Shown: positions 1 to 13,060 of the stretch, in pieces | Layout: each line of letters begins with the position of its first letter | How positions within the stretch are numbered: the stretch's first letter is position 1 | Assembly: GCA_950295325.1 (NCBI GenBank) | Contig: OX485803.1 | Coordinates: 36,535,554 to 36,599,553, forward strand | Direction of reading: 5' to 3' | DNA from: Polytrichum commune | Taxonomy: Eukaryota; Streptophyta; Polytrichopsida; Polytrichales; Polytrichaceae | Length of the DNA: 64,000 nucleotides | Translations under genes and position numbers: made by a program | The notes under the pieces: generated by a model | Seen by the model: only the letters and a program-made list of their open reading frames with translations | Database searches by the model: none | What the model was told of the DNA's origin: nothing

Positions 1-3000
1 TCAACAAGATGAGGTGCTTAGAGCTGAAGTACAGACACGGAATCGTGTGCAAGTTGTGTCAAGGTGATCATGCGCTAATCATACACAGGCTCGCATTGTT
101 CATACGGACAACTTGTTATAACTTATAAGTCCCTGCCAGGGCACAGAAAGACACACTAATCATATCATATGCAGTTGACGAAGTCAAGGCCACCATATAT
201 ATCATACACTCCCTTACACAGGATTGAACGTTAAATATATCACCATGACAGCATGCTGCTTAATTTACCACTGATCACTGCAGTTTTCAGATTCTTGAGT
301 CTTGAACGGGAGGCCACATCACACGTCCAGAACCGCTGGTTTCGAAATGGAGTTTTGTAAGTTTCATAAGCCGAAGTAAAAAGAATTCCAGCCTTGACAT
401 GTGTCTAACTTCAAGGAGCTCGGTTCCAAGGATTGGTCGTTTATTTTTGGTTTCAACCATCCATGTTCAACTCCGGTGGGAAATGGAGGTTTTAAGCCTT
501 GCAAAAATGCCATCTTGGATTGGAGTTGAAAAACCGGCGATCATACGCAATACTAGAGAGACAAACCTTGAAACCAAATTCCTCGAAGTTAGGCACATGT
601 TGGGGCCAACATTCTTTTACCTTGGCTTATCAAACTCCGTTTCAAAAAACCAATATTTTCAAACGTGTGTGGCCTCCCATTGAGTCCGGCTCATGCATCC
701 TTTCACTCGAGCACACAGTAAGGTAGTAAAACGGAAAACAATGAATGACCATTATGAGTGCACTAGGACTAGGAGTATAATAATTCTTATGTGAACCCCA
801 AATGGTGAATTGTAGAAGTGGTGGTCCGAAAAGGATGCAGTGATAAGTGGGATGGAGTGACTCGCCGGACAGGTCTTGTTTCACGCCACTTGGAATCACT
901 TTTGGGTATCATCGAGTTAACCGTTTTTGGGTGCATTCCTATGTAAAGTAGGATGTTTTGATGCCCAAGTTAGCGAGAGTTTACTTCACAAGTAGGGGGT
1001 TTGACTTACTCGCCTCTTCAAGAAAATGTAACTAATTAAATCACAGAGAATATAAATTCGAACAAACTTGCATCCCCCATCATTTCCTCTACTTGCCATC
1101 TCTGAAAGAAATGGTGCAAATTTCAAGCCACTCTTTGTGGCCAAATCAGCTTTCTTCTTCTTCTTTTTTCACCCTGTTCCGTATTCATTTCTACCTGAGG
1201 CGAGGAGGGAAACAGACAGATCACTTGACAGCTTCAAGCTGCTGTTAAATTAATTTTTAGTAACAAGATCGATGCAAGCTCGTCAATTGTGTTTCCGTGT
1301 ACGTAAGCAATACTGAGAGTCCACGACAAGAATACTCTAGGCCATCATGAGCAGGTAGGATTTTGTTGTTGCAAATCAGATTTTTCACCAGTTGGCTACT
1401 GGATTGGCTTCAAGCATGCTGTCGAATTCCGTCCCGCTCCACTAATGCTTGTGGGAGTGTGTAATATTACACCATCATCATCATGTAACTTAGAGCTGGA
1501 GGTTTAGCCGGTTAACTTTCGATTCGGGTAACCTGAAGTTGGACGCACCACCTCTCACTCCCGGGTGTGATGACTTTGGATTTAAACAACAATTATCGAC
1601 ATAATATGGCCACATCATTTAGCTCCGCTTTGTCTTGGATATGTTGCTTATCCCATGAGCTTCTTAGTGCCGTGGTCGGTGTGGCGTGAATTCTAATAAT
1701 ACTACTTTCATGTGGAGGTCCAAGCACTTGCTTCCATTAGTCTTATAACTTGGCTTAGCTTGGTTGGGCCACCGTTGCTTCACACCTCCTTCATGGGCCT
1801 TGGAACATTCCTACATGAGCATCATCCATTAATCATCCCCTAATTCTCCATAATTACGATCAATCTTGAAGAGTCTTTCCTAAGAAACTTTGAAGAGAAC
1901 AAATTTGAATTCTAAACAAGGTTTTGGGGAAGGGGGATGACGCCTATGTTTTGCCAACATGAGCATGAATCACAGAGTCTCTTCGTCAGCAAGTTATTGC
2001 ATCAATTTAGAGGTGGACTCTTTCTAACATCCATAACTGGGACAATGTGATTGTTCTCCGAGGGGTGCACTCTTCGTACCATATACGAACGAACATGGGT
2101 GTAAGAAGGGGTTTATTTGAGGCTTTAATGTACATAGTAGACATAAGGGAGAGGTATTCGTTTTCTCTAGCGTGTGCATTTGAAAAGGCCATGAAGAATG
2201 ATTTAGTAGAGGTAGATGTACAAAAGGTTTAATGAAAATTTGACAATAGATGTGTTTGTTTCATCCAATTCACATTTTCATTCATTGTTGTCATATGGTA
2301 ATAGTCCTCAATGACTTCTTTGTCCATTTTTGTGAGGGTTGGCATTTGGGTTTTGGAACAAGCTAGAGTTTCTTGGAGTGCTCATGGGCTCCCTTGAGTT
2401 TTGCTCTCAAGTCTCTGGATTGTGGCTAAGTTATTATGCTCTTGTCTTTGTTTGTTTGATGCACTCATTGAGTTCCATTCTTTGGATGAAAAAATGTTCA
2501 ATGACCTTCTCATTACAAAACAAACATGGATGTTACATGTAAAAAAGGCATATTTAATTCATGATTTATATTTTGTATATGCAGTGGAGGCATTTATCAC
2601 ATTAAATTGAAAAGTTTAGTATAAATACATGAGTTCATTTTTCCAACATGCTCTTAGTACATATACATTTATTTTTCTCTATAAACTTCTCATACATAAG
2701 GGGGTAAATTTTCATAGCAACCCATGCACGCCATTTAGGTCTCCAATGAAGAGTTTACTCCCCAAGGATCACACATTGTTTTGGGTTCCTCGGACCCTCC
2801 TAGGGTCGTTGAGTACCGGCAACTTTTAAGATGACCGAATGATCCGGTGGCTCCTACAATGATTAGGTGGACTATTGGGTGAAAGCAAGCTAGAGTGTCC
2901 ATTTTTGGGGGGAATTTTGGAGTTTCTCTGAGTACTTCCATGGTTCAAGCATGTTGTAGGTGTATGAACCCTACGCATGCTCAAAACCATGTCCACCACA

Positions 3001-4960
3001 CATTCAAACCTAAAACCCTATCCATTATGTATGTACCCAAACCGAACGCCCTATTCACCACATACGCCATAGTGTTGACACCATCATTGTATAGAATAAA
3101 TGTAGAAAAATACTTTTTAAAAAAAAAAAAGTGTGTACTTGGAACCATGTTGTGCATCATATAATATAACTTTATGAAAAGAATATATGCAAAGACATGT
3201 TTATGAAGCTATTTAGGACTTCATCGTTGTATATTGTTGATGGGCATTTGGGAAGAATAAGCCTTCAAAGGTGTCCTCAAAAATCTTTACAAACATCAAT
3301 TATATAATCCATACTATATTCATAAATTTTGAAGAGAATATTACACAGTTTTACTACAGAAGTTGAAAATAATAAGTCCATATCTCTCACATTCAAATCA
3401 CAACCCTACAAGACGAAGAATTCCAACATCCCAAGCTTCATATCCCAGAACACCAACAAAGTCCCACCGAATCACATTATGACCCAATTTCGGTTCAGTG
3501 CGATTAAGAATCAGGCTCATTTTTCCTCCCAATCAATCAAAAATCGGGCCGCTGGAGGAAGATTTTGAGAGTTGGAGGTTTGTGCAGCCCAAAAAACAAA
3601 CCCTGGGCTTCAGTGTGCTGTTCCCCCGACTCAGTCATTGTTCTGCAAGTTTCTTTTTCTTATTTTCTTCCTTTTTGTTGTTGTTGTTTCTGTACAATGA
3701 GTAAGTTAATCATCACCATCATCGTGGTGGTGGTGGTGGCAGCAGCAGTACTAGTGTCCCGAGCCTGCCATTAAAGAGTCAATTTGTGGCAGCCGACACT
3801 CAGCTTTCACTTCAATCACTGCAACTGCACCCCATAAAATTGCTGCACTTTTGCAACATCTCAGAATCAGTCGGCTTCCAATCCTACACGTGTGTCTGTC
3901 TGTCCTCTTTGGAGTGACCCAGAATTTAACTGGGTTGTTCCTTTTAAAAATAGGGCCTGCGCGCGGCCGGCTGGGCTAGCTTCCTCACATTTTTGGTTGC
4001 ACTCTTCGAGAACTAACTTAATTGAGCATCGTGAGTGTGGGTGTGGGTGAGTGTCAGTCACGGGTGCCTTCGCTTGATTGCCAGATTCCAACACCTGCTG
4101 CAGCAGGGCTGCGATGAACGAGGAGAACCCAACCCACCTGCGATGAACGAGTTGCAGATCGAAGCAGTTGAGGTTGAGAAATGACAACTGGTTGGAATTC
4201 AGGACTTTAGGGAATCTACTGATCGATTTGAAGAGAAACTTAGAGAATGTATCTCAAATTTATTACAAACGGGAAGATCAATAGCATGTCAACTTGTAAC
4301 TGGTTGGAAGAACTACATTCTACACAGCATGCGAATCGGTTTTTTTCCCGTTGTCAAACAGTCCAAACAACACTAAGTTATGGCAGTCTCGTGGTGTTTT
4401 CTTCCACCCGGTAGATGCTTGCAAACTCTATGAATGTGGATTTGGAGTCTATCATCTTCATAGATCAGAAATAATCGAATGGAATAGACTGAAGGATTAC
4501 ATTTGTGGTAGGGTTACGTGACCTATATATGTAAAGATCTAGTACACATTCGGATGTTAGTGTGCTCACTCAATGAGAAAAATTTATTGAGCCACTCAAC
4601 ATCGTCTTAAATGTTTGATAGGACAATTGATTCGCAAACTGATTTATTTTAATGGAGCAGTTTGTACTACTATTCAATTTTTAAATAATTAACAAAATCC
4701 TTTCTAGTGCATGTGGCATTCTAACACATGTGGTCGTTGACAATCCAACATATCATTACTAAGCATGGTAACGTGTTTTTTTTTTTCTCTCTTTGCTTCT
4801 CTTTAAGTAGATACTACGTACTCACATAAATTGGTCACTAACAACAACAACAATCGATAGAAGAGAATTGATTCTCATCATCTTCGTCATTTTATCTCCA
4901 TTTAGGGCCATGTCAAGTTGGTTGTTAAATGCAGCCACTCTAACCCTATAAGGCGACCAA
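1..4960. other. No recognised gene; AT-rich intergenic DNA with simple repeats
   Basis: I see no open frame with recognisable protein similarity here; the longest frames are about 100 codons with no domain motif. There are short simple repeats: TTC-rich at about 1154-1170, an A run at about 3117-3130, GTT and GTG runs at about 3675-3740, and a T run at about 4772-4785. A patch at about 3950-4180 is richer in G+C and CpG than its surroundings and contains a short direct repeat, GCGATGAACGAG, at about 4109 and 4139. It could be a relic of a promoter or first exon, but nothing downstream supports a gene. Confidence 0.5.
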
Positions 4961-4969
4961 ATACATCAC

Positions 4970-5340
4970 TCAATGGTAAGGTGTGTGGGTGAGTTTCATG
5001 TTCTTCAACTTCTGCAACAACGAAACTTGTGTTGCATTAGCAAACCCTACGAATGTATCAACAAAAGTCAGATTGAGCAACGGACCCTCCCTTATTCACG
5101 ACTGATTCAATAATGATTATCTCATATTAAGTGCATGTTCATCCATTCGACAAGTAGGTCAACCTAATTGTTTCCACTATTGAGTGTGGGGTAGTTAATC
5201 AAATTTGAAGACGCAGGTCAATCCAATCTCTTCTAAACATGTGTCCTTATGATGTTTGTTCTTTAATCCTCACCGTACCACACACCAACCAAAATATAGT
5301 TGTCAAATTAAGACAAGTAACCAAGTAACCAAGTAACAAT
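4970..5340 (+). repeat. Dispersed repeat Y, copy 1
   Basis: This stretch aligns by eye in the same orientation with about 44878-45225. Shared landmarks in order are TAAGGTRTGTGGGTG, a GTGTTGCAT block, a GAGTGTRGRGTAGTTA block, a TTGAAGACG block and a final CAATTAAGA-like block. Divergence is roughly a quarter of positions. No coding frame is kept. It probably derives from an old transposable element that I cannot classify. Confidence 0.6.
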
Positions 5341-5847
5341 AGACGGGAGAACTGACCGCTAGTTGAAGATGAACCGATTGAGTTTGAGGAATAATTGGTT
5401 GAAGTTCGAGACTCCAAGAAAACCACCCATCATGTTAGAGGAATCTATGAAATATACCTTGAATTAGCAGAGAAAAACCAAATGATCACAACATGGAACC
5501 GGTGGGACTTGGGAACACTAGGACTTTGACCGATTATGCCCAAAAATCTTCCGAGACACTACCAAATAACACCCGCATACTTGAATTCACCACATCAATG
5601 AGAAACAACGTCCGGAATGGGAGATTTTTGGGCATAATCGGTCGATATCCTAGTGTTTCCAAGTCCAACCACCGGTTGCATGTTGACATCTTTCGGTTTT
5701 TCTTTTCTTTATGGAATTGGCCCGGCATATATGTTCTATAAATTCCTCTAAAACGATCGGCAATTGTGGTCTTGAAGTCTCGATGAACTTCAACGGGTTC
5801 TCTCTCAAACTCATCCGGTTCATCTACAACTAGCGGCCGGTCCTCCC
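5341..5847. repeat. Long fold-back element
   Basis: The two arms are about 235 bp each and are reverse complements of one another, separated by only about 20-30 bp near 5576-5604. Landmarks in the left arm (GACCGATTATGCCCAAAAAT, then the complement of the right-arm AAGTCCAACCACCGGT) reappear inverted in the right arm. A transcript would form a long hairpin. Half-copies without the partner arm lie at about 20060-20270 and 31870-32110, so the sequence is mobile or was mobile. No protein is encoded. It behaves like a MITE or Foldback-type element and is a plausible siRNA source. Confidence 0.75.
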
Positions 5848-5989
5848 CGTTCATTGGATGAGAAATGTGGGCGGCAATCCGTGTGCTCCATAATTATAGC
5901 CACCTTGTTGTCAAATGACAAGTACCTCACTCACTCACCCACCCACCACCGTCCGGAGTGGGAGCTTTGGATGGCCACCTCCTCGTCTA

Positions 5990-6370
5990 TTATAATAGAA
6001 GAGGCTCCTATTCCCGATAAGGACCCGTTGGCAATCTATAGGGTACCAGAATTTCGATCAGGTTGGGACTGAGTTTCGAACTAGCCAGAACCAATAGTGT
6101 CATGACATGTGTCCTAGTTTTGAGTGCTAAAGTGAGGAGGAACGAGCGGTTACGGCATACTCAAGATATTGGTAATATGTTTGGGCCAACTTTTGGCTTA
6201 AAAAATTCTTAGTAATTTTTTTTTAAAGAATAACATTACTGGAAAACAATTTGCAGTCCTCCTGATTTCTATCTTTCTATGTGGGTAAATTTACATTGCC
6301 TTCTACTTCTCTAGATTAGGTGCAAAATCTCTTAAGTGATCTGTTATAGGTACATCTACTTGAACTGCAA
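5990..6370 (+). repeat. Dispersed repeat X, copy 1
   Basis: This stretch aligns with about 43872-44268 and 44318-44715. Shared blocks are GAGGCKCCTATTC, GGCAATCTATAGGGTACC, CATGACAYRTGTCCTAGTTT and a later CTTAAGTGATC block. The middle holds a T/A-rich stretch. There is no coding frame; the family is unidentified. Confidence 0.6.
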
Positions 6371-6379
6371 AGAGACGTG

Positions 6380-8361
6380 GTTTCATCCACGTCAATTTCT
6401 ACTAGTTTTATTCAATTCATTTTGTGAGACGAATGGAACAAGTTGTTTTCATTGTAAAAAATTAAAAAAATACATTGAAGCCATAGGGACCCACAACAGA
6501 GAGTAGGTCATCTCTCTAGGGTGCACACAAGAGAACTGAGCTAAATAGAACTGAACCAATTTTGATTGTCTTGCTCAATACTAATTGTAAACCACGGTAT
6601 AGTGTCACCAACACTAAATGTTAACCCAATATTATTTTGTCATTCCTCATAAATTTTTGAAGGGATTATAGATTTACAGTGTTGCAGATTACTATCACTT
6701 ACCAAGTGATGTTTTCTCTAAATTTTAATCCTCCATGACAATATTTCATCACAAAGTTGCTGACAAGAGAAGGTAGGGTTTTGGCCAATGGATGAACTCA
6801 TCCATCATCCATGACAATATAAGTATGTGGTGATTTAGCATAAGTATCATCCAAAAAGTTATTATAGTGAGATTCAATACCATACAACACTAAATACCAT
6901 ATTTAGTGTAGATTTGCCCTCGTAATTGCCATAACCGCTACTAAACATCACCTACAAGATACCTCCATAATTACATATAGCTTTAACAACATCTATGTAA
7001 TAAATCAACCACTGAAGACAACCAACCTGAACAAATTACTCATCTCAACTATAGTAAATAAAATTGTAATGGTCCTCCCACGTAATAACAATACAGAAAG
7101 TCAGTTGCAAGGGCCAAAACCCTATACCCCAAGATAAAACAAATGACACAAACCCATAATTTATTATCTATAAAGTTATCATATGCATAATTATATGAAA
7201 CTATATGCATAACATGTGGACAATCATGTAAAAGCATCTTATGGGCCATGCATACCCAAACCCAAATTGCACACTATGTCCAATAATGCAGTAGATACAT
7301 GGTCACATCTCATGTCCACATGCTGAAGCCAACACATAAAAAAACTCCACATCTGCCACCGTAACAACGCCATGCAAATAGTCCATAACACTCCAATCCA
7401 AACAAACATACAAGGTTCCACACTCTCATCAATGCAGGATCCAAATCTCCAGACCCCAAGATATGGCATTCCCGCATTGACTACTCCAATGCACATGTCC
7501 GCCACCCCATGTACATGCTTGGCCAAACTGAGATATTTGATATTGGTACTATGCGTAACAAGAGTCCCCTCTACCCAACTCCACTAAAGTCCGTATAATT
7601 TATAGAATTGAATTATTTTGCCATGCCAAACTTTCCACCGCCGTTGCTTGAGAGAAATCCAATAAATACAACCCACTAATACAAAACACTCAAAATTGTA
7701 GGATGGAAAGCCCCTCACACCGCCATTATTGCCAACATAAGGGCATTGTCCATGAATGCTCTGTACAAGCACTAGAACACCTCAACATACCCCCCAATGA
7801 GGTCAAAAAACTCATGAAGCAATACACCGTTAGCAATAAAAAATATCTCACATATTTGGCTTCAAACAAAAGAAAATTGGATAACAAACAAGCGTTGGTT
7901 TACCCGCCATAGATGGGGAACTCATCCCATTCAAACATGTTGCTCAAAGGAGCATGTCTTCTGAAAGGAAGGAAGTACACCTTCTATGAAGCTTGCTAAA
8001 ACATGATCAACGTGTAGAAGAACAAGCTACCATTTCATCATGTAATAACAAGCACCATTAATGTTATTTTTCTTTTCTTCTTTTTATGTCCATACAATAA
8101 TCATGTAAGCTCCCTCATGGAGAACATTTATGTTGCTTAAAGTACACTTCTTGCCACTCGGCCATGTTGAATCACGTGCCGTGTATTTTGGGTGTTCATT
8201 CACCCCAATCGGACCATATGAGAAACTTGTGCAATTTTGAAATCAAAGCCATAGAGGTAGGTGAATAACACAAGAAGAAGAAGAAGAATGAAAGTACATG
8301 GATGCATCCACTTTCAAATCATGTTACATGCCTTCATGAAACCATTTGCATGATAGTGCTT
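6380..8361. other. No recognised gene
   Basis: AT-rich sequence with short, unrelated frames only. About 6597-6908 contains pieces resembling TA-flanked MITEs (a CACTAAATAYYAT motif and its inverse, ending in TTTAGTGTA at about 6903-6910), but I cannot define both ends. About 6735-6830 shares a CATCCATGACAATAT / AGAGAAGGTAGGGTTT block with about 40165-40220 in inverse orientation. The rest, 7000-8360, shows nothing I recognise. Confidence 0.45.
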
Positions 8362-8579
8362 CACTGATTATCCCATTTACTACGTGTTACTATTTGGAAT
8401 TACACAATGCAATAACGTCTCGCTTAGTGGTTCAAATTTTACTAGCAAAAATTCAATATGTTGTTCAGACATTATAGAACATAATTGACTTTTCTTGGTA
8501 AAAAATTTACATTCTCATTAAATAGTTATAGCACTGTGTAACTCCAAATAGCAACACGCACTAAATGGGATGATCAATG
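8362..8579. mobile_element. MITE of the GATTATCCCA family, copy 1
   Basis: The ends are inverted repeats of about 50 bp. The left reads GATTATCCCATTTACTACG and then TTACTATTTGGAATTACAC; the right end carries the reverse complement with few mismatches. The right end is followed by TA, while the left is preceded by TT, so one side of a TA target duplication appears decayed. Length is 218 bp and no protein is encoded. A TA target and a short body suggest a Tc1/mariner-type (Stowaway-like) MITE; the superfamily is an inference. Confidence 0.75.
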
Positions 8580-8859
8580 TAGTACAGTCACATGCTACAT
8601 TGAGTACGATTTTGGATGGTGAACAACCACTTCATGAAGTTGACTACCACAATTCAACCTAGAAGTAGATATTTCATTATTGGAGTTGGCGTCGAATTAA
8701 AAATACACTTATTGTAGTGCCGGGATGTAGTCTCTACATGGAATTGAAGACTTGGGTTTCACCAATGTAGGAATGACACATGACTATTATCAAAATTATT
8801 AATATTGTCAAAACTGAGAGCCCTCTACGGTACAATACTTTGGTAACAAAGTTAGGCTA

Positions 8860-9073
8860 CAACGATTATCCCAATTATTGCATGTTACTATTCGGAGCTA
8901 TGCAATAAGGTCTTACTTAACAGTTCATTTTATACTAGTGAATGTTCAAAAAGTTGTTCGGACATTATAGAACATACTAATGACTTTGCTTGGTAACATA
9001 TTACATTCTCATTAAATGATTTTGGCATTATGTAACTCCAAATAGTAACGTGCACTAATTGGGATAATTGGTG
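8860..9073. mobile_element. MITE of the GATTATCCCA family, copy 2
   Basis: Inverted terminal repeats begin CAACGATTATCCCAATTA on the left and CACCAATTATCCCAATTA on the right (reverse complement), and continue through the TTACTATTYGGAG block. Both sides are flanked by TA (8858-8859 and 9074-9075), as expected of a TA target duplication. Length is 214 bp. The internal GTTGTTCGGACATTATAG block is shared with the copy at 8362-8579 about 280 bp away. Confidence 0.78.
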
Positions 9074-9075
9074 TA

Positions 9076-11280
9076 TTTGATAATTGTGATGATGATTATC
9101 CCCCCCCCCCAATGAATGAATGTGGAAACTAGACAATTGATGTGGATGAAAATAAGTTAGTTTTAAAAACAACTTGAACTCATGTAAGAAACTAGATAGA
9201 GTTATATACAATCTAAGTTAACTCCCACTCTTAAGAGACGACATGGGGGGAAGATATAGATGAGGAGATATCATAAACCAATGTTACTTATAAACTACCA
9301 TATTCGATACACATTTTTATTTTCCTTAACTTACTACAACACAACAACTTTCAGCATGTCATCAATTCATCCAATGGACAGAGCCTTCATACACCACACC
9401 TCGATCAAACATCGAGCTTAGTGTATGTCGTGCCTCAAAGAACAAGCTAGTACTGCTAAATAATTGTAATGGACAATTTTGTTTGATGTTTTATTGGCTT
9501 TGACTTATGGGAAGAAACTTAGTGATGATATGTAAAATGAGCTAGAAGTTTGGCAACCAAACTGAACCAACCATGTATGAGATGTAATTTGGAAATATTT
9601 GTGTTATCAACTCATTCTTCAAGTGAAGTCCAGCGTAAGTGATTGTTGATTTCAAACGATATCTAAAATGAGCCAAAGTTTGACCTTGGTCGGACCGTCA
9701 ACCAAAACTAGTCATATGTGTAGGATAATAATAGAACATAGTACTCTTGCAACTACCTGTTTATTTTATTTCATTTTCATTTTCAAATTTTCTCTTGCCG
9801 ACAATAATTGACATGCACATTTTCAACAAAAATGTGTCACGAGGCGCACTCAAACTAAAGGTCCCCACATAGTATGCGACAATGTCGCTATGTAACCGAA
9901 AGGGTAAAACATGAATGGCGTGATGATGGTGTAAAGGGTGGGGGGGGAAAAAAACTCGGCCAAAACCCCCTTCCTTGCATGCATAAGGCTGACACCTCCC
10001 GCATGGCCATTCCTTTGAAAAATTGAAAGGGAACCTTCGCTATGTGGTGCTTCAAAACTTTTGAAACTTTTTGGACAAGGTGGTCTTTCTACCCCCATGG
10101 TCAAGAGGGGGGGGGGGGGAGGGGGGGGGGGAGATTCGCATCAAGTGTGTGACGCCAACTAACTAAAAAACTAGCACCGGTGGACCATCAACCTCCGAGT
10201 GCCTTTGGGATATCCCTCTTTATTGTTATTTTGTTTGACGTTATTTTGTTTGACTTCCGTTTGCGTCTTTGAACTACCAATTTAACCTCGCCCTAAAGGC
10301 CGAAAAATACTTTTTTCGTTTGGGCTTGGGTGAAGGTGGTCGTCTTTTCGTATGAGTGTCAATGTTTATGTTATACTCCGCTGAATTGGGGCATTAGGAT
10401 GGTTAATATTTTGTATGAACAATCTTAAATTACAAATATGTTATTTGTGCAGTTAGATCTAGCACCATTACAAGTAGAAATTTTCTTTATTGAGATCTTG
10501 GGTTGGGATGTGATTTTTTAAGTCAATTTTGGGGAATATTTGGCTTGGGGTTATTATTTATTGAGCATGTTGTTGATTGAGTGCCTAACAATTGGTCACG
10601 GGAATATGTTACTAGTGTTGCGCGTATAAAAGGTAATTGCATCTATCATGGACAGTTCAGTGAGTTTGGGTACTTGAAATAATTTAATATGCTTATCTTG
10701 TTGGATTTAATTTAGCAATTCAAAGTGGATTTGAAAGCCATGCAACTCAAAATAACTAAATCATAAATCTCAATTTTGCGTGGAATTTTGAAGTTGAAAA
10801 TCTCCATGAGTCATTGTATTTGTGTAGGGGCATCCATTTGTGCTACAGTTTATCGGCATGGGATAAAGTATTGTTGAATAACCTATTTTGATTCTGCCTA
10901 ACTACTCATGGTTGCGAGAATGTGGGACCACAATTTAATGCCATACTCGCTTCTGATGCCTTTTATATATAGCTCATTGAAGTGTAAATTTGGCAAATCC
11001 ATGGGCTCATCTGCGTTGGAGCCTCCACCCTCTTATTTATGTCACGATATGCTACACGGTGGATTTGCCATGTGTGCACAAGTCACACTATCCTTGCACT
11101 TGGTTTACATGTTTTAAGGGACCGTGTAACATATGCTTTGTGTGGTGTGTCCATTATATTCTTAACTTTAGGTGTTCATAATAGATCACAAATAAATATA
11201 TAAAATGTGCCTACCTTAGAAAGTCTCACGTGGTATCATGCAATGGTGTGTCTACACATGGACGTTAGTCTTCCCCTCTA
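9076..11280. other. No recognised gene; homopolymer-rich
   Basis: I find no supported coding region. Runs of C at 9101-9110, and two long G runs at about 10107-10131, stand out. The rest is AT-rich unique or highly decayed sequence. Confidence 0.45.
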
Positions 11281-11284
11281 TGAG

Positions 11285-11735
11285 CATTTATAAGGGGTTT
11301 CTACTATCAAATAAGCGATGAAACCTATGGCGTGCCAATGTTGGGCAACCCCACCCAAAAAGTTTATGCTTGAATTTAATTCCTACCTTAAAAAGCATTG
11401 TCCACCATTTCTGACTTGAAAAAAAAAAAAATAATAATAATAATCTTGAAGACCTGCCTTGGCCCACAAAACCCATAATGAGTGCACCTTACCTTAATGG
11501 CTAAAAATCTTTTCTATATATATATGCCTTCAAGGTGAGGTGCACTCATCATGGGTTTTGTGGACAAGGCGGTCCTTCAAGAATACAAAAACAAATGTTT
11601 TATAAGTCAAGCAAGACGGGCAACATTTTTCCTGAGAAAACAAATTAGGACATAATTTTTTAAGTAGGGTTGCCCAACATTGGTAGGCCATGGGCCCCGT
11701 CGCTTATAAATAGAGTAGTTGAACCCTTTACCCCC
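11285..11735. repeat. Long imperfect inverted repeat
   Basis: Two arms of about 215 bp face each other around an AT-rich centre near 11505-11525. The left-arm landmark CCAATGTTGGGCAACCC (about 11335) is inverted at about 11669-11685. The left-arm CACAAAACCCATAATGAGTG (about 11465) is inverted at about 11545-11565. The arms differ by small indels, including a poly-A plus (AAT)n stretch at 11418-11443 on the left only. No coding capacity. It is likely another fold-back element. Confidence 0.7.
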
Positions 11736-13060
11736 CCCCCCCCCCAAATGCTTGTAGGGGATAGAAAAATGTCCCATGTGTTTACATGTTCACCTTCTAT
11801 GAGCTTGCATGCCAGTTTTGAAATGTGTTTAGTTTGGGGTGTTGCCCACACTACTGTGAAGACCTCACCGAGGTTTGGGTGTTGCCCACACTACTAACAC
11901 ACGGCTTATCCTTGCAATGGGCAACATCCATTGAGATGAAATTATGCTTCCTCCTTCAAATCTTAGGGTTGAGTTGCACCACCTAGTTAAAAGGATTAGC
12001 TAACTTATGAGTTAGTGAAGATTAGCTAACTAAAATTCTATTTATTTAGAATCTTGGCCACACCACCTAGTTAGGAGAATTAGCTAGCAAAATATTAAGT
12101 TAGTGAAATCAACTAACTCATATGCTAGCTCCATATCACACGCCAACAAATCCCGCTTTTATCACTAACCAAAGGTTGACCAATTTAAGAGTTAAGGTTG
12201 ACCGACCAAACTTTTGCTCAACTTGGCCAAGTTTTGAAAATGATACTAATTATGATACATTATAATTTTGTGGCCCACACCATTTGTGTTTCATTATGAT
12301 TAAAACATAATATAATATATTTTTATTGATATAAATTTGGGATTTGGAAATATATTTCTATCATATTGTATCAATTAAAAAATAATTTTTTTTATTAAAC
12401 ATATATGCTATTTTGGGACAATGTAAGAAATATTGTGGTCCACCTTGTAGCGGAACGGAGACGAGATGATAAAAATGAAAGGCGGGCATTCAAGAAAAAA
12501 ACATGGGCTACACATTTGTAGAGGTTAGTTGCTAAGCATTAGGGGTATGAATGAATTAAAATTTCTTCATAAAAGCAAGGCCCCAAAGTTAGCTAACTTC
12601 TAGATTGATAACGTTTCTTTAAACATTAAATTTAAGTAGGTGGTGCGGCCATGTGATAAATTATCGCCAACATAGGTTAGCTACTTCATATGTTAGCTAA
12701 TTTCCTTGTAACCAAGTATTGTGGGCACAATATAACTAATTTGAGTGGTTACTTACTCTAACCATAGCCTTAACCGAATGTGCAGCTGGACCCTAATGAG
12801 TGTATAGCCATTAGGCAAGCATGTTTGTGGCGCCCAAGAACAAGGACATGTGACCAAAAGGACTTCAATGCACAAACTTCGAAACACCAACCACCAAAGC
12901 TTAAAGTGAGTGATCCATTTGTGGAGAACTCGAAAGCTCTTAGTTCTATGGAATCCCGACTCCCAAGGACTTCCTCAATCCGTTGGTGAGGTGTAAGGTG
13001 AACGTGCCATAGGTGGATATTTTTCTCTCTACACCCACTTCTCAAATGATATGAAACACA
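11736..13060. other. No recognised gene
   Basis: AT-rich DNA. A C run lies at about 11731-11746. Around 11990-12130 a block built on TTAGCTAACTAA-like words, CACCACCTAGTTA and GAATTAGCTA occurs twice as a degenerate direct repeat, and a related word set returns at about 12590-12690. No protein-coding signal. Confidence 0.4.

Noticed and set aside
3867-4187. 106-codon minus-strand frame in a G+C-richer patch
   Set aside because: No recognisable domain, no splice-linked neighbours, and the composition alone favours open frames there.
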